Positions 32,283 to 43,720 of a DNA stretch of 64,000 nucleotides are shown here, in pieces. The position numbers and the translations under genes are program-made. The stretch spans positions 124,001-188,000 of the forward strand of contig JAHREC010000021.1 in the NCBI GenBank assembly GCA_020081605.1, in the 5' to 3' direction. Within the stretch, counting starts at the first letter, position 1, and each line of letters starts with the position of its first letter. The notes beneath the pieces were generated by a model. The model saw only the letters and a list, made by a program, of their open reading frames with translations, made no database searches and was not told where the DNA came from. This DNA is from Albifimbria verrucaria. Lineage: Eukaryota > Ascomycota > Sordariomycetes > Hypocreales > Stachybotryaceae.

Positions 32283-33252
32283 ATGTCTGCACAAACTTGG
32301 CGTCATAGCTTCCGCTATGGTGCAGCAAACCCTACTCTTTCAGCGGATGATGAGGTCACGTCAAATGCTGATTGCCCTATTCTCAATTCACATGCAAGTC
32401 ATGCTATGAACCGTTACCTCTGTGTACAGCTTCAAGACATCAACACAAATGATCAGATGACAATCGATCCGTGTTTGTTACGCTTACCTGCTATATCCAG
32501 TACCTCCATCGCTTCCTCTTCTCATACGACGTCTCGAATGTCACTTCCAATCCCACTAGTTTGAGCTGGCGGTGATCTGCAACCCTATCATCAAACCCCT
32601 ATGGCTTTTGATGCTCTTGGTGCGCATATGGAATCTAAAAATACTACGAATATCATTCATGAGACTCCAACCCGAGATCGAGCCAATCCTCCTATGGTTC
32701 CGAATTTTCAACTTAATAAATCTAAGCGGACAAGTTTGGCTCTGAATCCACACGAAATCCTTGTTTACCCTGGTGTAAGACGGGCTCGGGTGCGTAATCG
32801 GTGCAATTGGAAGGATTGCAGCTTCGTTTCGTCTCATTCTGGAAAGCTTAGGTGAGTTAAATCATCATCGATTCCATCACCAGCTTTGTATGCCAGCCTG
32901 AGATGCATGTTGAGTGGCTTATGGTAGAGGATATACTAATATATTCATAAACTTCCAGGGAACACATACGGACGCATCGGAAATGTCCAGCGCCAAGATG
33001 CCCGTGGCAGGAAGCCACGGGCGGGAAAGACAAGCAACGGCATGTATGGGTTTCTCATGCTGCATGGGCTCATCGAACTGGCTACCCCCGATCTCAGGTA
33101 CTTGCGAATTGTGCGGTAGGGTATTTGCTAGGCAAGACTACGTGCGTCGCCATATCAAAGAGTTTCATGAAGGAAAAAAAGGGGCTCAAAACCAATCAAT
33201 GACAGCTGGTTTTATGTTGTGGTTTCTCAAGATCTTCCTACAGTTTGATTAA
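32283..33252 (+). CDS. C2H2 zinc-finger protein, hypothetical; one frameshift, possible in-frame stop
   Basis: The well-supported part is 32601-32851 joined to 32959-33252 across a 107-bp intron (gtgagt..ttccag). The splice joins CNWKDCSFVSSHSGKLR to EHIRTHRKCPAP and completes a C2H2 finger. A second Cys/His segment (CPWQEATGGKDKQRH) and a third finger (CELCGRVFARQDYVRRHIKE then FH) follow. Between them the frame breaks in a run of five C (33085-33089); a sixth C would restore it. Upstream, 32283-32564 is open in the same frame as exon 1 and ends in TGA (32562-32564), so the protein may start at 32283 with one nonsense change, or at 32601. A nuclear DNA-binding role is likely for such a protein; the target is unknown. 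Confidence 0.6.
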
Positions 33253-33396
33253 ACTCAGGTCTCCAACTACGCTGACCTTGCACTGTACGAATAATTCTCC
33301 CTCGTATTCGTACATGATCACAGCATTTGTTTTTCTGTGCCATGATTGCGGATCTTCGAGGTTCACCCCTGCTCAGAGGTTGTGTTTTAGAGTTAT

Positions 33397-33510
33397 CAGA
33401 CGTGGCCTTACATGAGGGTCATGCTTGTGTCGCGTGGGATTTAGTGAAATTTTGATTGAATGTTGGTCGGCCTAATCACCAACCACAACAGCCCCGAACG
33501 TCCGGCAATC
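33397..33510 (+). repeat. dispersed repeat, copy B
   Basis: The partner of 19049-19170 in the same orientation, about 14 kb away. Core gattgaatgttggtcggcct. Non-coding. Confidence 0.65.
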
Positions 33511-33802
33511 CATCCCACCTTGTAATATTTCGACCCGTTGGCGTACTAGGATGATGGAGCCGACACCAAGGCAGATGGATCGCTAGCGAACCAAGACGAC
33601 TATAGTAGCAAGGACTAAACTGGGCTTGGAAAGGAAGTGGACTGAGATCCATTTGTCCAGGCCTGCAGCCAGATATATTATACTTGGGAATTGATATTTC
33701 CTCGGCTTGGCGTTTTGCTATGACAAGGGCAACGGCCTTTCGCATAGTGAATGTATGACTGATGATCAATCGTTTAGAAGCAAAAGGATGCACTTCATGG
33801 TT

Positions 33803-34838
33803 TCAGTCATTCTTAAATCCTTTTGTGATCATAAGCCTGTCCTTGGCATCCCACTCTACTGAGAGGTCAAAATCCAGCCCTTCGTAACGATGCATCATCT
33901 CTAGGAATTGAATTTTGAGCTCTTTGGTTCGCAGGATCCGGCATTTTTCTAGGAAATCGATAATAATTTGGCGTGATGCCTGTCTCGATTTCACAAGCGA
34001 AAGTTTGCTGACCTGGTCGTAGATGCTTTGTATAAACCTGCCACCATCGGTGCCAGCATCCTTCATGGCACTGCGCTGCAAGTCCATCGCGGTCTCGCCT
34101 AACTGCGCACTAAGTATTTCCACCAATACTTTGCTAACACTGCTTTGTGGATCCCCAACTCTGAGTGTATTGCAAAGCTGTACTCGTTGGAGTTGACTAT
34201 GGCGGTGTAGGAATCGTTCGAAAGCATGAATATCCATAGCGAAGAATGTCAACCTGATATATACGAGAGAAGGCCACGTGCAGTTTTCGGGAATTGTAAT
34301 AGATTCTGCACGTATGGTGAGTTTCTCGAAACCATGAAAAGTTTGCATTGTTGAGTAGGGTAATCCAGTCGTGATAATTTGGATGTCCTGCAAAGCTGGG
34401 AGATGCGGTGAACCATTACAGCCCGACAAGAAGGCGAAAAATTTGTCTTCAATTTGGCTGATATCAGCTGTGTCAGCTGAAACGCGTCCTAGCCGTGAAT
34501 CAACCAAAGATTGGGTAATATCGTGGTCTGTTTGGTCGCTTTGTTGTTCTATTGTTATGGCCTTCACGAGGCGACCCATGTTACCCCCACTCCCCAAGAA
34601 TTCTTCCAACCGATGAAGCGCCTCTTTTCTGGGGAGCACTATATGCTGGAAAAGCAGTGGCCTGGAAATTTCATTAAACTGGCGAGAGACAAGTCGACAC
34701 GTCTTAATTGAACTATCATTCGGGCTATGGGCTACCTTGACGAGTATTGCCTGAAGTATTTCCTAGTTTTGTTATTCCTACCCACTAGCTCGCAGAGACA
34801 TCAAAGGACATACTGTTGGTAAAACATCAAAGGCGCAT
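33803..34838 (-). CDS. F-box protein
   Basis: The F-box is assembled across a 51-bp intron (34813-34763; gtatgt..actag). The first exon ends FDVLPT and the second begins EILQAILVKVAHSPNDSSIK, then TCRLVSRQFNEISRPLLFQH. That is the usual fungal LPxEIL...L......CRLVSRQFN.I..PLLF pattern. The second exon then runs open for 320 codons to 33803, with a helical C-terminus and segments such as TWPSLVYIRLTFFAMDIHAF that look leucine-rich-repeat-like. F-box proteins recruit substrates to SCF ubiquitin ligases through Skp1. The upstream start is unclear: no ATG lies in the short first-exon frame, so another exon may precede 34838. No frame damage is seen in the main exon. Confidence 0.6.
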
Positions 34839-36024
34839 CTCCCCTCAGCTGAGCGTGTCGATACTTATAGTTATCCATGGCAGAAACAGGAAATAAGGAT
34901 GTTCTAAATTTCTGACCTCTGATGGCGTAGTCTTGAGACTATGTCAACCTCATACCCCGCACAAGACCTCCACTTCCGACTGACCCACACTAACGCCACT
35001 TTACACCAGGCGAGGCTGAAATAAACTCGTGTTAAGTATACGGATTGTATGTACTATTTTCTCGCATACACACCGCGGTAAATGGGACGAAATTCACGGG
35101 ACGAAAAATATTTCAATCGATCAATCAATCAATCGCGAAATCTCCCATAGAGAATCGGCGCAGCTGGCGCCGTCAGAAGAGTTGATTTAAGATCCAGTCG
35201 AACAATAGCAATGTGTAAGTTAATCACTGGACCAGAAGTTGATCCGGTCATAGACCAGTTGTCACATATGTTGATCAAACGTTTAGCATTGAAAAGCGTC
35301 GACGTGCGGGGGCGTGGCTTGTTAATGCCTCCTTCTAGAACAGAAAAGTTAAAGTATATCGTTCACAGCAGTGCGAAATAGTGTTTGAACAAGACGGATA
35401 CAGTACTCAGAAAACTGAGATCTATCGGACGAGTGGTCGATCTCTACCAAATCCTATTCCCACTTTACTCTCGTAGCATTCACATTAGTGTACTCCAATC
35501 CTTGCTAAGAAACTCAGTATTCATTTCTAAACCAGCGGCAAAGAGTGCGTCGGAGCAAGGCTTGCTAACTGGACCTTTCAAATTTAGGCTTCTAGACAGC
35601 GGCAAAGACTCAGACTTGATCGTTTCATCCGCGGATAAGCTGTGCAATTTGTATCACAACCTTTTCTATCTGCGGTAGTCTGTCATTAGGAGCTTTTGTC
35701 GGTTGAATTCTACGAGCAAAAAACATGCTCTTACATAAGCCAGAAACAGACCTAGTTACTCGATATTGAGAAAAGGGTTAAGCAAATATCTCAAGGGCAT
35801 TCCAGAAGATGTCGACGAGGTCACTTAACAGAGCTGTGGTTGAATTAACAAAAGCTTCGTTCAGATAAAGGTCCATCCCAAAATGAGATCAGCTAGCATC
35901 GCTCCAGCTAACCTCATGCATAGTGAAAGGAGCGTGCTCGTACACGTAAAGAAAATCAATTACTGCACCATCTAAATACGGAAAAGATATCCGGTCAATT
36001 TAGGCTTTGATTGTCTCACTCACT
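34839..36024. other. no supported gene
   Basis: AT-rich, with a short (tcaa)n-like run near 35115-35135. The 97-codon frame at 35385-35678 has no recognisable features. Confidence 0.4.
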
Positions 36025-36356
36025 GGATTACGTTTATCTAGAGAAGTCAATTGGTTGTGACGTTGCGGGAAATACTCAGAAACTGGTCCATCATCAGAAT
36101 CCGAAATGGACCAAGCTCGATGAAAAAATTATGTCCGTCGGAAAGCGAGTGGATGGTACCAGCTTCGGCTGTTTGAATAGGTTCTGTAACACCAACGGCG
36201 AATCCGTTGAAGTGAAGGTGATTGGTTTGAACTTAGTTGGGCGCTGTAAAATTGGTCTCCCGACTGACAATGGCATTCTACAAGAGCTGGAGCGGCGTTA
36301 GCAAGTCCAAAACCTAGAATTAGTACCAGGCGCAGCAAACGTTGGGCAACCATCAT
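36025..36356 (-). pseudogene. decayed small secreted protein
   Basis: The frame begins with a good signal peptide (MMVAQRLLRLVLILGFGLAN then AAPA). After about 28 residues the coding character moves to another frame (AIVSRETNFTAPN, TAA, VQTNHLHFNGFAVGVTEPIQ, then HSLSDGHNFFIELGPF). The signal peptide plus a short mature domain suggests a small secreted protein, but I cannot name a family. One shift and one in-frame stop make it a probable pseudogene. Confidence 0.4.
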
Positions 36357-37998
36357 TCTTACTATGAGCTGGGTCTTCTTATCGAAGAGGATGAAATATA
36401 CGCACCTTAGTAGATAGATATATATACTGTATATATGTCAATAAGTAAGAATAAGGCTTAAGTAACTCGGAAGTTTTGAAGGACGATGTGCGAGAGCTGG
36501 GGAGTGGTAAGGGAAGAGAAAAAGGTAGGCATATGCTGTCATTCTCATGGCGAGAACTCAATGTGGTTTAGCACGAAGACACCATACCTTCCTTAGAGGA
36601 TAATAATCGTATGACATACGCTTAGTACAATAAAGTATTTTGTGCTGACACGGAGATCACGCCAATCACGCCAATCGCGGGATAATACGCGGATGAGGTT
36701 CAAAGCCGGTTCGGTTGAAGACTGAAGTGGCAGGGAAGCCTTAGTTTTCCAAGATATTAGGGATCGGGTCGAAAAACCTACCACCTCCATCAAGGAGTGT
36801 ATGTTGTAAAGATCATTACTCTACGTGCGGGATGTGTCTTTTAAAAAGGCAAGTAAATGGCTGGAGCGCAATAGGGCGGAGGATTTGGTAGTTATTTGGC
36901 CTGTTTATTATGGGTTCAAGCCCAAGACTACGACAAGGCAGAACTGGCGCCGAGCACTTATGTACAGTGCTCGAAGAAAAAATCTTTTGGGCAATGCTAG
37001 TAGGACAAGGGGAATCGTGGATATTACCAGTGGTTCCTTTATGACATAGAAGCTGCCTCAACGTAGCGATGAAGAACGACAGTATGCCGGTCAGATTTAT
37101 CCCACATAGCTCCTCCACCGCCACCTACAATGGCAGGATCAACCCAAAAACATTAGCTTATTTTGATGGAGGTACGCACTTTACCCTACATAGACAGTTC
37201 CGACTAGCAAACCGTTATAGCATTTCCCGACAGAACAAGACCTGCGGCAGTTATTGAGGGCACAGACCTGTGGGTCATGGGGATCGCAGGTCCCGTCTAA
37301 CGCCTGCTCGTGGCATTCTCTGATGTAAACACTCCCTTTACGGGATCTGTTACCAAACATGAAAGCCGGTAGCTAGTTCGTTTGAGGTCCCTAAGGGTTA
37401 GAAGAGCCCAATTAAATGATGAGTTGCTCGTTTTGAGCGGCTTCTCCTTACCACCGGATGTGAGGAAGTGTTCTGGGATGCTTAAAGACCCATGACAGAG
37501 TATCAGGTGTCCCGTCGTTATTAAAGGGCTGTGAGTCTTCCATTGGACTCAAACCAAAGTCAGAACGGCTCCCACTGAGGTCTGAATTTGCCATGGAACT
37601 ATCAATGTCTGGTTGTCGTGCATCGTAAGAAATTGAGAGCCACGGCCGAACACAATTGTAAGGACCGTCAAAGGGCGAATCATGGTTGGCTGATATACCG
37701 CTTGGGCTGTCACAACATTATCTACAGCACCAACACCACATGTCACCTACGCGCTAAACGTGGTAGCGTGGCACAAAAAAATGCAATATTATACAGGCTT
37801 TTAAGGTATGGGTTCTCATGCGATCCCTGTATGTATGTATGTCAGCCTCAGGCACCATGTTCCGCCAATCAACATTGGTCCCCAGAGGCCTAAGCAAAAC
37901 GATGGAGGATTGCGGGGAAGTTCTTGTCCGCTCATTTGGGATACATTAATTCTCCTCATTCAGCTACTTTGTTGATTACTTGTTCCATCTTATCCACA
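36357..37998. other. no supported gene
   Basis: Contains AT-rich tracts (about 36415-36440, alternating ta). Short frames at 36825-37049 and 37069-37257 have no recognisable features. Confidence 0.4.
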
Positions 37999-38340
37999 AT
38001 GACTGAAGTATCTATACAGCATAAGTGTACAAGCGAAGCCGAACCAAATGCTCAGGAACTGATGGCGCAACTGGCAGCGGCTGCGGCTCAGTTGCGCCAG
38101 ATGCCGCCATATCTCAACGCTTCTCTCATCCGACAAATCGACGTCACATCGGCTAGGCTCGCTACCATGATTCAAGAATCAAGTTCATCACCTGAAGAAA
38201 GAAAGTCTGCCAAGCAGACTATGGATTTTGCGATGCAGTGTATGACAGAACATCTTGGCAGAGTCAACAGCACCATTGAAGATCTGTTGAAGGAAGAATG
38301 GGCGTATGCAAAAAGGTACGGTGTGAAGACTCCGCCCTAA
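37999..38340 (+). CDS. small helical protein, hypothetical (paralog of 45417-45761)
   Basis: About 113 residues from ATG 37999, preferred over the upstream ATG at 37924 because the related gene starts here (MTEVSIQ against MTQISID). It is almost entirely helical and polar: an Ala/Gln/Leu helix (ELMAQLAAAAAQLRQMPP), a middle helix (LIRQIDVTSARLATMIQESS) and a late helix (AMQCMTEHLGRVNSTIEDLL). No transmembrane segment or known domain is seen. The open frame, the length match to its relative and the shared helix spacing support a real gene. Function unknown. Confidence 0.5.
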   Translation: MTEVSIQHKCTSEAEPNAQELMAQLAAAAAQLRQMPPYLNASLIRQIDVTSARLATMIQESSSSPEERKSAKQTMDFAMQCMTEHLGRVNSTIEDLLKEEWAYAKRYGVKTPP

Positions 38341-39207
38341 ATTGGGAAATGAACTTTACTTGCAAGAAGGCCAGAAGCTCGCTGATCAAGAGAAGGGGAG
38401 AGAGGAAATTGGGAAGTTGGACTAGGAAGAGGGGAAATGGCAATGATCGCGGTCTGAAGGTGATACAGAGATGTCGCTAAATTTGCGCGTTGATACTGCA
38501 CCATCGGAGCTCATCAGTCCGTGTCTAGCTTGACCACTGACCTGAGCGACAGGCTGGTACAAATAGTAAAGTGGACGGTTGGTCAGGGCCGAAGCACCTT
38601 CGTCGTAGGAAATACATAAATCGTCTGATATAGACAAGATATTCGTAAATCAATAATGTAACGGCTTCGGAATAGAACCCCAACTTGGAACCTGTTATCC
38701 GTCGTTAAGCGTGCCTTGTTGTGCCGCGTAACCTCGACAGAGTATTGCAATGAATCAGGGACGGTTATACGGATAAGTAGCAGGGGTGACTCATGTCGCG
38801 TACTAACGAAGGCAGGGTTCTTCTCGTATTGGGCGAGGTTTTCAGTCAAAAAGAGACAGCTGCGGGAAGAGGAAATGGAAAGCAAAAAATGGTGGCAAGG
38901 AGTGCTGGACTAATTTCACGGTCAAGACAATGTGTTAGGCTTGGTGTCGCTATCATAACTAGTTGAGACCGATTAGAGGTTAAAATCAAGGGATTTTGAG
39001 AAATGTTGCAAACCCACTGAGCATGCTGGTACTTGACGTGGAACAAATGGTCTACGAAATTAGCATGTCGAGGTAAGTAATTTGAGATTGATTCATGATA
39101 TAAGCTACCTCTTGCAAATGACTCAAATCTCCTCGCCAAATCATGAGTCATCCTCAACGGGTGATCTCAAGTCCATCCAACAACAGATGTATGTGCTCTG
39201 TCCCCTA
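38341..39207. other. no supported gene
   Basis: Frames on both strands (38583-38885, 38846-39157) lack any recognisable domain. Confidence 0.4.
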
Positions 39208-39594
39208 TTACTCAGCCAACCTATGCCGACATGTAAATTTGTTAAGCAGCGAATACTTAGGCAATGCTTTGGCCTTGTTACATGCAACATAAAGCTTTCC
39301 CTGTGGGTGATGTAAGAGGTCGTCAAAATCAGATAGCTCCTTCTCCGCAATGAAATATGCTAAGGCACGAGCCGCCTGTGAAATCATCGTTCCATTATCT
39401 AGTGGCATGTTGCAATAGCCTTGGCAGCCAGCAAGGCGTCCTGGGTCATATTGCTGGACAAAGTTGATATTGTAGCCACCATAATGATGGATATCCTCAC
39501 AAATAGATGTTTCTCTGGTCGCTCGTGCAATCGACAAACCAAAATTGTTGCAATACCTCAGGACTAGTGGAGATGCTTGCAATGGTTCAAACAC
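39208..39594 (-). CDS. hypothetical protein fragment with Cys pairs
   Basis: 128 codons open on the minus strand. They contain CEDIHHYGGYNINFVQQYDP and LAGCQGYCNMPLDNGT, then a helix (AARALAYFIAEKELSDFDDL). The spacing of Cys residues and the polar composition would fit a small extracellular domain, but no signal peptide or ATG start is found directly upstream (the frame opens with GTG). An upstream exon may therefore be missing. I do not recognise the family. Confidence 0.3.
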   Translation of the reverse strand: MFEPLQASPLVLRYCNNFGLSIARATRETSICEDIHHYGGYNINFVQQYDPGRLAGCQGYCNMPLDNGTMISQAARALAYFIAEKELSDFDDLLHHPQGKLYVACNKAKALPKYSLLNKFTCRHRLAE

Positions 39595-39599
39595 AGCTA

Positions 39600-40197
39600 A
39601 CGATCAGCTAGGCCTTAACAATTATAGTGGTGGTCTTCCCCACCTTTGGGAGTGCTTTTGTTTCGCCTCACGTGAATCGACTATTTGATTGACTTCCGCG
39701 TTATGACATCAAGTCTTACCAGGTGTAATGTAGTGGAGGCCCACGGTACTCGTTTCGTTTTCCTCGGAAGTACCGTGGAAGATCTGCATTGATTGTAGCC
39801 CTAGAACAATGCAGGATTCCATACCAATACAATAATTAGACATAAATTGTGACAGCTGAACATAACTACATCCACCTTTCTACAACACCATAGCTCTTAA
39901 TTTCGATTCAAGGTTCTAGCGGAGACAAGTTAGGGATAGCTTAGTGTTAAGTTCAAAAGAAGAGCCTAGAATATTTAGCCGGATTGACTTCGTCGGTTGG
40001 CCGAAAGTCTCCCATGGAACGGGACGACATACATGCGCGATATGACGTCTTAATATTTATAAAGCATCATCGCAGCTTTGAGGATGGCAAGGCGCTTTGC
40101 GATCTGATATATAACCTGTCCATGACAGCAATACGTTTCTCATTCAATGGCCCAATTACTCTGTCAGAAACCAGATCGCACCTCCCAAATCAGCCAT
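39600..40197. other. no gene seen
   Basis: AT-rich stretch upstream of the RNase III-like gene. A small imperfect inverted pair around ggtactcgtttcg..cggaagtaccgtgg lies at 39746-39777. Confidence 0.35.
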
Positions 40198-40663
40198 ATG
40201 GATGCTAGGCACAAGGTACAACACATCTTGCGGTATAAATTTCAAGACACAGCGCTCCTAGATGAAGCCCTTACAGCTCCCGGGCAAGACTGCTCAAAGG
40301 CAGGCAGGAACACGCGAGGACACGGCAATAAAGCTTTGGCTTTGATAGGAGATGCTTTGTTGCGGCTGATTGTTGTCGACGATGCGGTCAGAGGCGGAGC
40401 GAGCACATGTAAACCTACTCTTACCGTGTCGTTACAATCAATGTTAACTTTCTCTCAGCAGAGTGCCAACAATTTCGTTCTGCAGAGCTGTCGAATGATA
40501 ATCTGTTCAGGGTCCAGCTCAGACAAAGACTCTCGCCTTTTATAAAGACGTCTCCTGCCAAAAAGGACAAGTCTCTCGGATCACAGGAGCTTCTACGGTT
40601 GAAGCACTTATAGGGGCTGTATGGATTGACTCTAAAAAGATTTGGTTCAAGTTCACCGTCTAA
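40198..40663 (+). CDS. single-domain RNase III-like protein; frame interrupted
   Basis: From ATG 40198 the frame gives HKVQHILRYKFQDTALLDEA (the usual RNase III opening, Y.F.....L.EAL) and GNKALALIGDALLRLIVVDD, the signature helix. Further on, other frames give AELSNDNLFR and then STVEALIGAVWIDS, the second signature, with a stop at 40661. Joining them needs an intron near 40409-40458 (gtaaac..ctctcag) and one or two base shifts. Relative to true RNase III, the signature NERLEFLGD reads NKALALIGD, so one catalytic Glu position is Ala. The D..EALIGA motif reads TVEALIGA, so the Asp is lost too. It is probably a non-catalytic or divergent double-stranded-RNA-associated family. Such short proteins occur in many ascomycetes. 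Confidence 0.55.
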
Positions 40664-41492
40664 TACATAATATAAATATCAGCTGCAAATTGGCAAAGAA
40701 ATGTAGCCATTGCTACTGAGAATCAGTTTGGTCATAATTTGGAAAACTTTTCGACCCATTATTGGCTCTCCAGTACCGGCTACATCCGCTGATATGTGTC
40801 TTACGGGTGTGTCTTATGAACGCAAAGGTGGAGACGATAGGAAACTAATGAATGTTACGAGATTACCGCGCCGCGGCAACTTGACGCTGTGAGTGTCGGA
40901 AATATCTGCCCCGTTCGCGAACATCTAAAGGGAAAGCAGCGGGAGCCTTGATATTGTTTGTTCTTGTGACCAAGGCCTAATAAAAAGAATATGGTGGCAT
41001 GTATTTCCGGGCGTTGGGGACTGTTGCGCCCACAACATAAACCGACCAATATTCAATCGAAAGCCCCACACAATACAAACCCTCGCTTGGGGATACGTCT
41101 GATTTCTCGAATGACACTCCTTCCAACTGCCCATAGGGTAAAGCAGGATCAAATACGCGCTCTTCAATCCGGTAATGTTACCCTTACATCGACATGCATA
41201 ATGCATGCAGTTTACCCTTAAACCGATATTTGTGACGAAGGGGCAACTCGATTATAAAGATTTTCACTTCCTAGGTAACATTGCTTTTGAACGGGGCCTT
41301 CATTGCGCAGGCAGTGGCAGTAATGGTGCACCCAATTGTGTTTGGCGACTTGATTACATTTGGCAGCATCGCTGCTTCATTTCCTGAAAAAAAAAAAAAA
41401 TACATCCTCCTGTTCATGCGTAAATTGCTAATTAAGCCAAGAGTCCCTCCTGGAACCTTTCTCAAAAGTACATGATAATCTGCTAGCCAAGA
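40664..41492. other. no supported gene
   Basis: Contains an A run at 41388-41400; short frames here have no recognisable domain. Confidence 0.4.
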
Positions 41493-42033
41493 TTAAGTAG
41501 TTGCTCCATCTTCTCTTTGACCTCGTCCCGTAATCATTCGCAATCCTTCTTCTCCATTCTCATTCTCGATGATCCATGTGTCCTTAGTGACCCACGTGGA
41601 GCTCTGGTGCTCATTTGGATTCAGCTTGATTTGATCTCCATTCGCTATCCGTACCAAAAAGGATATACGTGCATATGCTTTCCCACCTTCAGTGAAAAAG
41701 ACGTCTCCTATAGTGGGGTTTTTCGAGACGGCACTTTCAAAGTACGGATTCTTCAGACCGGTCTCCTCAAATAGCTCCCTGGCAGCACCATATAGGATAC
41801 TCTCTTCGTTCTTAATGCTGCCCCTGGAGGTTCCCATTTCCCTGGCCACGAGTCACGCTTGCTTCGCTGCAGTAAAAGAAAACGCTTCTCTCCAGTGGGT
41901 TCGATATAATAGATGAAAGTACTTGTGGCGAAACCTTGCACCTCCTTGGGAATTTCTTTTCCCTCTTCCATTCTTCAAGGTCTACGTCGCAGCTTGAAAC
42001 ATCTTTTGAGACGTTATAATTGAATTCCTTCAT
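41493..42033 (-). CDS. Nudix hydrolase; two frameshifts
   Basis: ATG 42033 opens MKEFNYNVSKDVSSCDVDLE. After a one-base change near 41975 the frame continues FIYYIEPTGEKRFLLLQRSK, then WPGKWEPPG. After another near 41821-41824 (CCCC on the plus strand, where one more base is expected) it gives the complete Nudix box GSIKNEESILYGAARELFEE then TGL. This matches GX5EX7REUXEEXGU exactly. The C-terminal strand and helix (STWVTKDTWIIENENGEEGL) follow to the stop at 41493. Nudix enzymes hydrolyse nucleoside diphosphates linked to another group; the substrate cannot be told here. All catalytic residues are present. The breaks may be sequencing errors. Confidence 0.65.
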
Positions 42034-42318
42034 GACTTTGGGCTTTGTCGGTGAATACTGCCGCTCTATGGGATGTACTTCATATGCTAGATCGCTTTAC
42101 AAGCGTAGAAGAAGCTTAAGGGGTATTTATATGCAGGGTTCCTAGGGAAATATAAAGCATATGCAAGAAACCCTAGGAAGGCTAAGATAACTCTCCCTAT
42201 TAGGGCAAGAAGGGGGCAGTCGTAAGGGTGGCAGAAAGCCATCCGCTTCACGGACTCCATTTGAGCATGTGACATGGTGACTACTGGACAGATACTAGGA
42301 TGCTACTTTCATAACAAC

Positions 42319-42414
42319 AAAGGGTGTCGCGGGTTTCGTTTGTAAGTTTTGTTAAGCGCTGTGACACGGTGCCTAAATTATTAAAGTTATTGAGGCAAAC
42401 CCGCGACACTCTTT
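42319..42414. repeat. 18-bp inverted repeat / hairpin element
   Basis: The left arm aaagggtgtcgcgggttt (42319-42336) pairs with the right arm aaacccgcgacactcttt (42397-42414) with one mismatch. The spacer is 60 bp of AT-rich sequence. It could be a very small MITE or a structured non-coding element. No target duplication is obvious. Confidence 0.6.
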
Positions 42415-42724
42415 GGTGCTTTCACGGTAGCAAACTACGTAACGGTTTGTGTTGTCAGCCCCCATTCCTCTCCACCTATCGCCACGGCTAATTATGATGG
42501 GAAATGAATCTACTCCACACAAATGAATTATAATTTTCTTTTACGCTAATCGAGTGAATTACTCCATCGCTAAAATAATACACCACGGATAAGCAAGTAG
42601 CTATATATCCATCCGGATATAGAGGAATCTATAAATAAGACGGAGAGCTACTCCCAAGGCGAAAAGCCAACTAAACTACAGGAGATCCGCAAAATCGATA
42701 ACCGAGAACGTTTCTGATATTTTC

Positions 42725-43720
42725 GTGTGCTAGACCAGCTTGATGGCTTTAACGTTAACAAAGATCTCCCACTGCTACAGGTAGCCCATCATCACCAATT
42801 GACCTACATAGACTAACAGATTATCCTAGATGGTCATGATTGGGTACCAATCCAAACGAAAATCGTCTGTGCTGAAGCTTCTTACCGGGACTCGCCATTC
42901 CTGTTGCGTCGGGACTTTGTACTCGATTTGCCATTGCCTCATAGAGTGATACTAATGAGTGCAGGTCCTACAAATTGCTAGAGCCACGTCGAATGCTTGC
43001 AACATCGCTGCTTCGTCGTGCAGAACCGATCGAAGAAGGAGGTATCTGAAGGTGCAACGATTGCCGAACGACATTAAAACGAACAGCAATTTTAGCAGAA
43101 CCTCCCTTGGATTGAGATCCCGAGAGCCTTGACATCATTCCTTGGTAAACTATCGTACGAGCATATTCGTCGTGAATATGCTACGTTTGTCAAGGCGACT
43201 GAAGATCTCTATGCCGAAACCAATGAAGACTTGAGGCTCTCAGGGCATCTCGCCATACGGCAGCGTAGCAACGACAGTACTTCACATGCATAGCCAATCG
43301 ACACCAGAGCAGTGTCGAGCACGCGCTGAAAGGGAATTACGCAGCGGAGCTTAACGTGGGTAGCAAACTGAAGCTCCAAATGCACCTGCGCAATCTAGCG
43401 TGTTAATCGACATAGAATACATCAACAATGACATGGAGATGGACTCCTTGCAGGAACGGCTCACCGGAAAGTGTGCGAATACCATGCAATGGATCAGAGA
43501 CAGTTATAGGGATTCTCGCGGCGCAGAGCTGCTCGCAATGGTCAATCCGAGTCTCGTCACCATTCTGTTCCGACAGCAAACTGTTGCATGGGAGAGACTA
43601 TTCCAAGGTTATCTTAAGCAGGCAATTGAGTTGATCAGGGAATACTTTCGACTGAAGTTTGTCCGCACTGAGGAAATTGAGACCATCCGCGCGTCTCTGG
43701 AACGTTTTGTCCTGCCCTAG
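42725..43720 (+). pseudogene. decayed dynamin-like GTPase
   Basis: Scattered frames follow the order of a fungal dynamin-like protein. The sequence begins VLDQLDGFNVNKDLPLLQ. The P-loop region VMIGYQSKRKSSVLKLLTG (about 42830-42890) stands where the family has GDQSSGKSSVLEALTG. A switch-like block AIPVASGLCTRFAI (about 42895-42945) and a stalk helix FLGKLSYEHIRREYATFVKA (about 43140-43200) follow. The middle/C-terminal block is WIRDSYRDSRGAELLAMVNP, then RQQTVAWERLF (43490-43610). The P-loop Gly and a Ser are replaced, the rest of the GTPase core is missing, and stops and shifts abound. Only the last 106 codons (43400-43720) remain open. These proteins remodel membranes in cells; this copy cannot. 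Confidence 0.6.
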
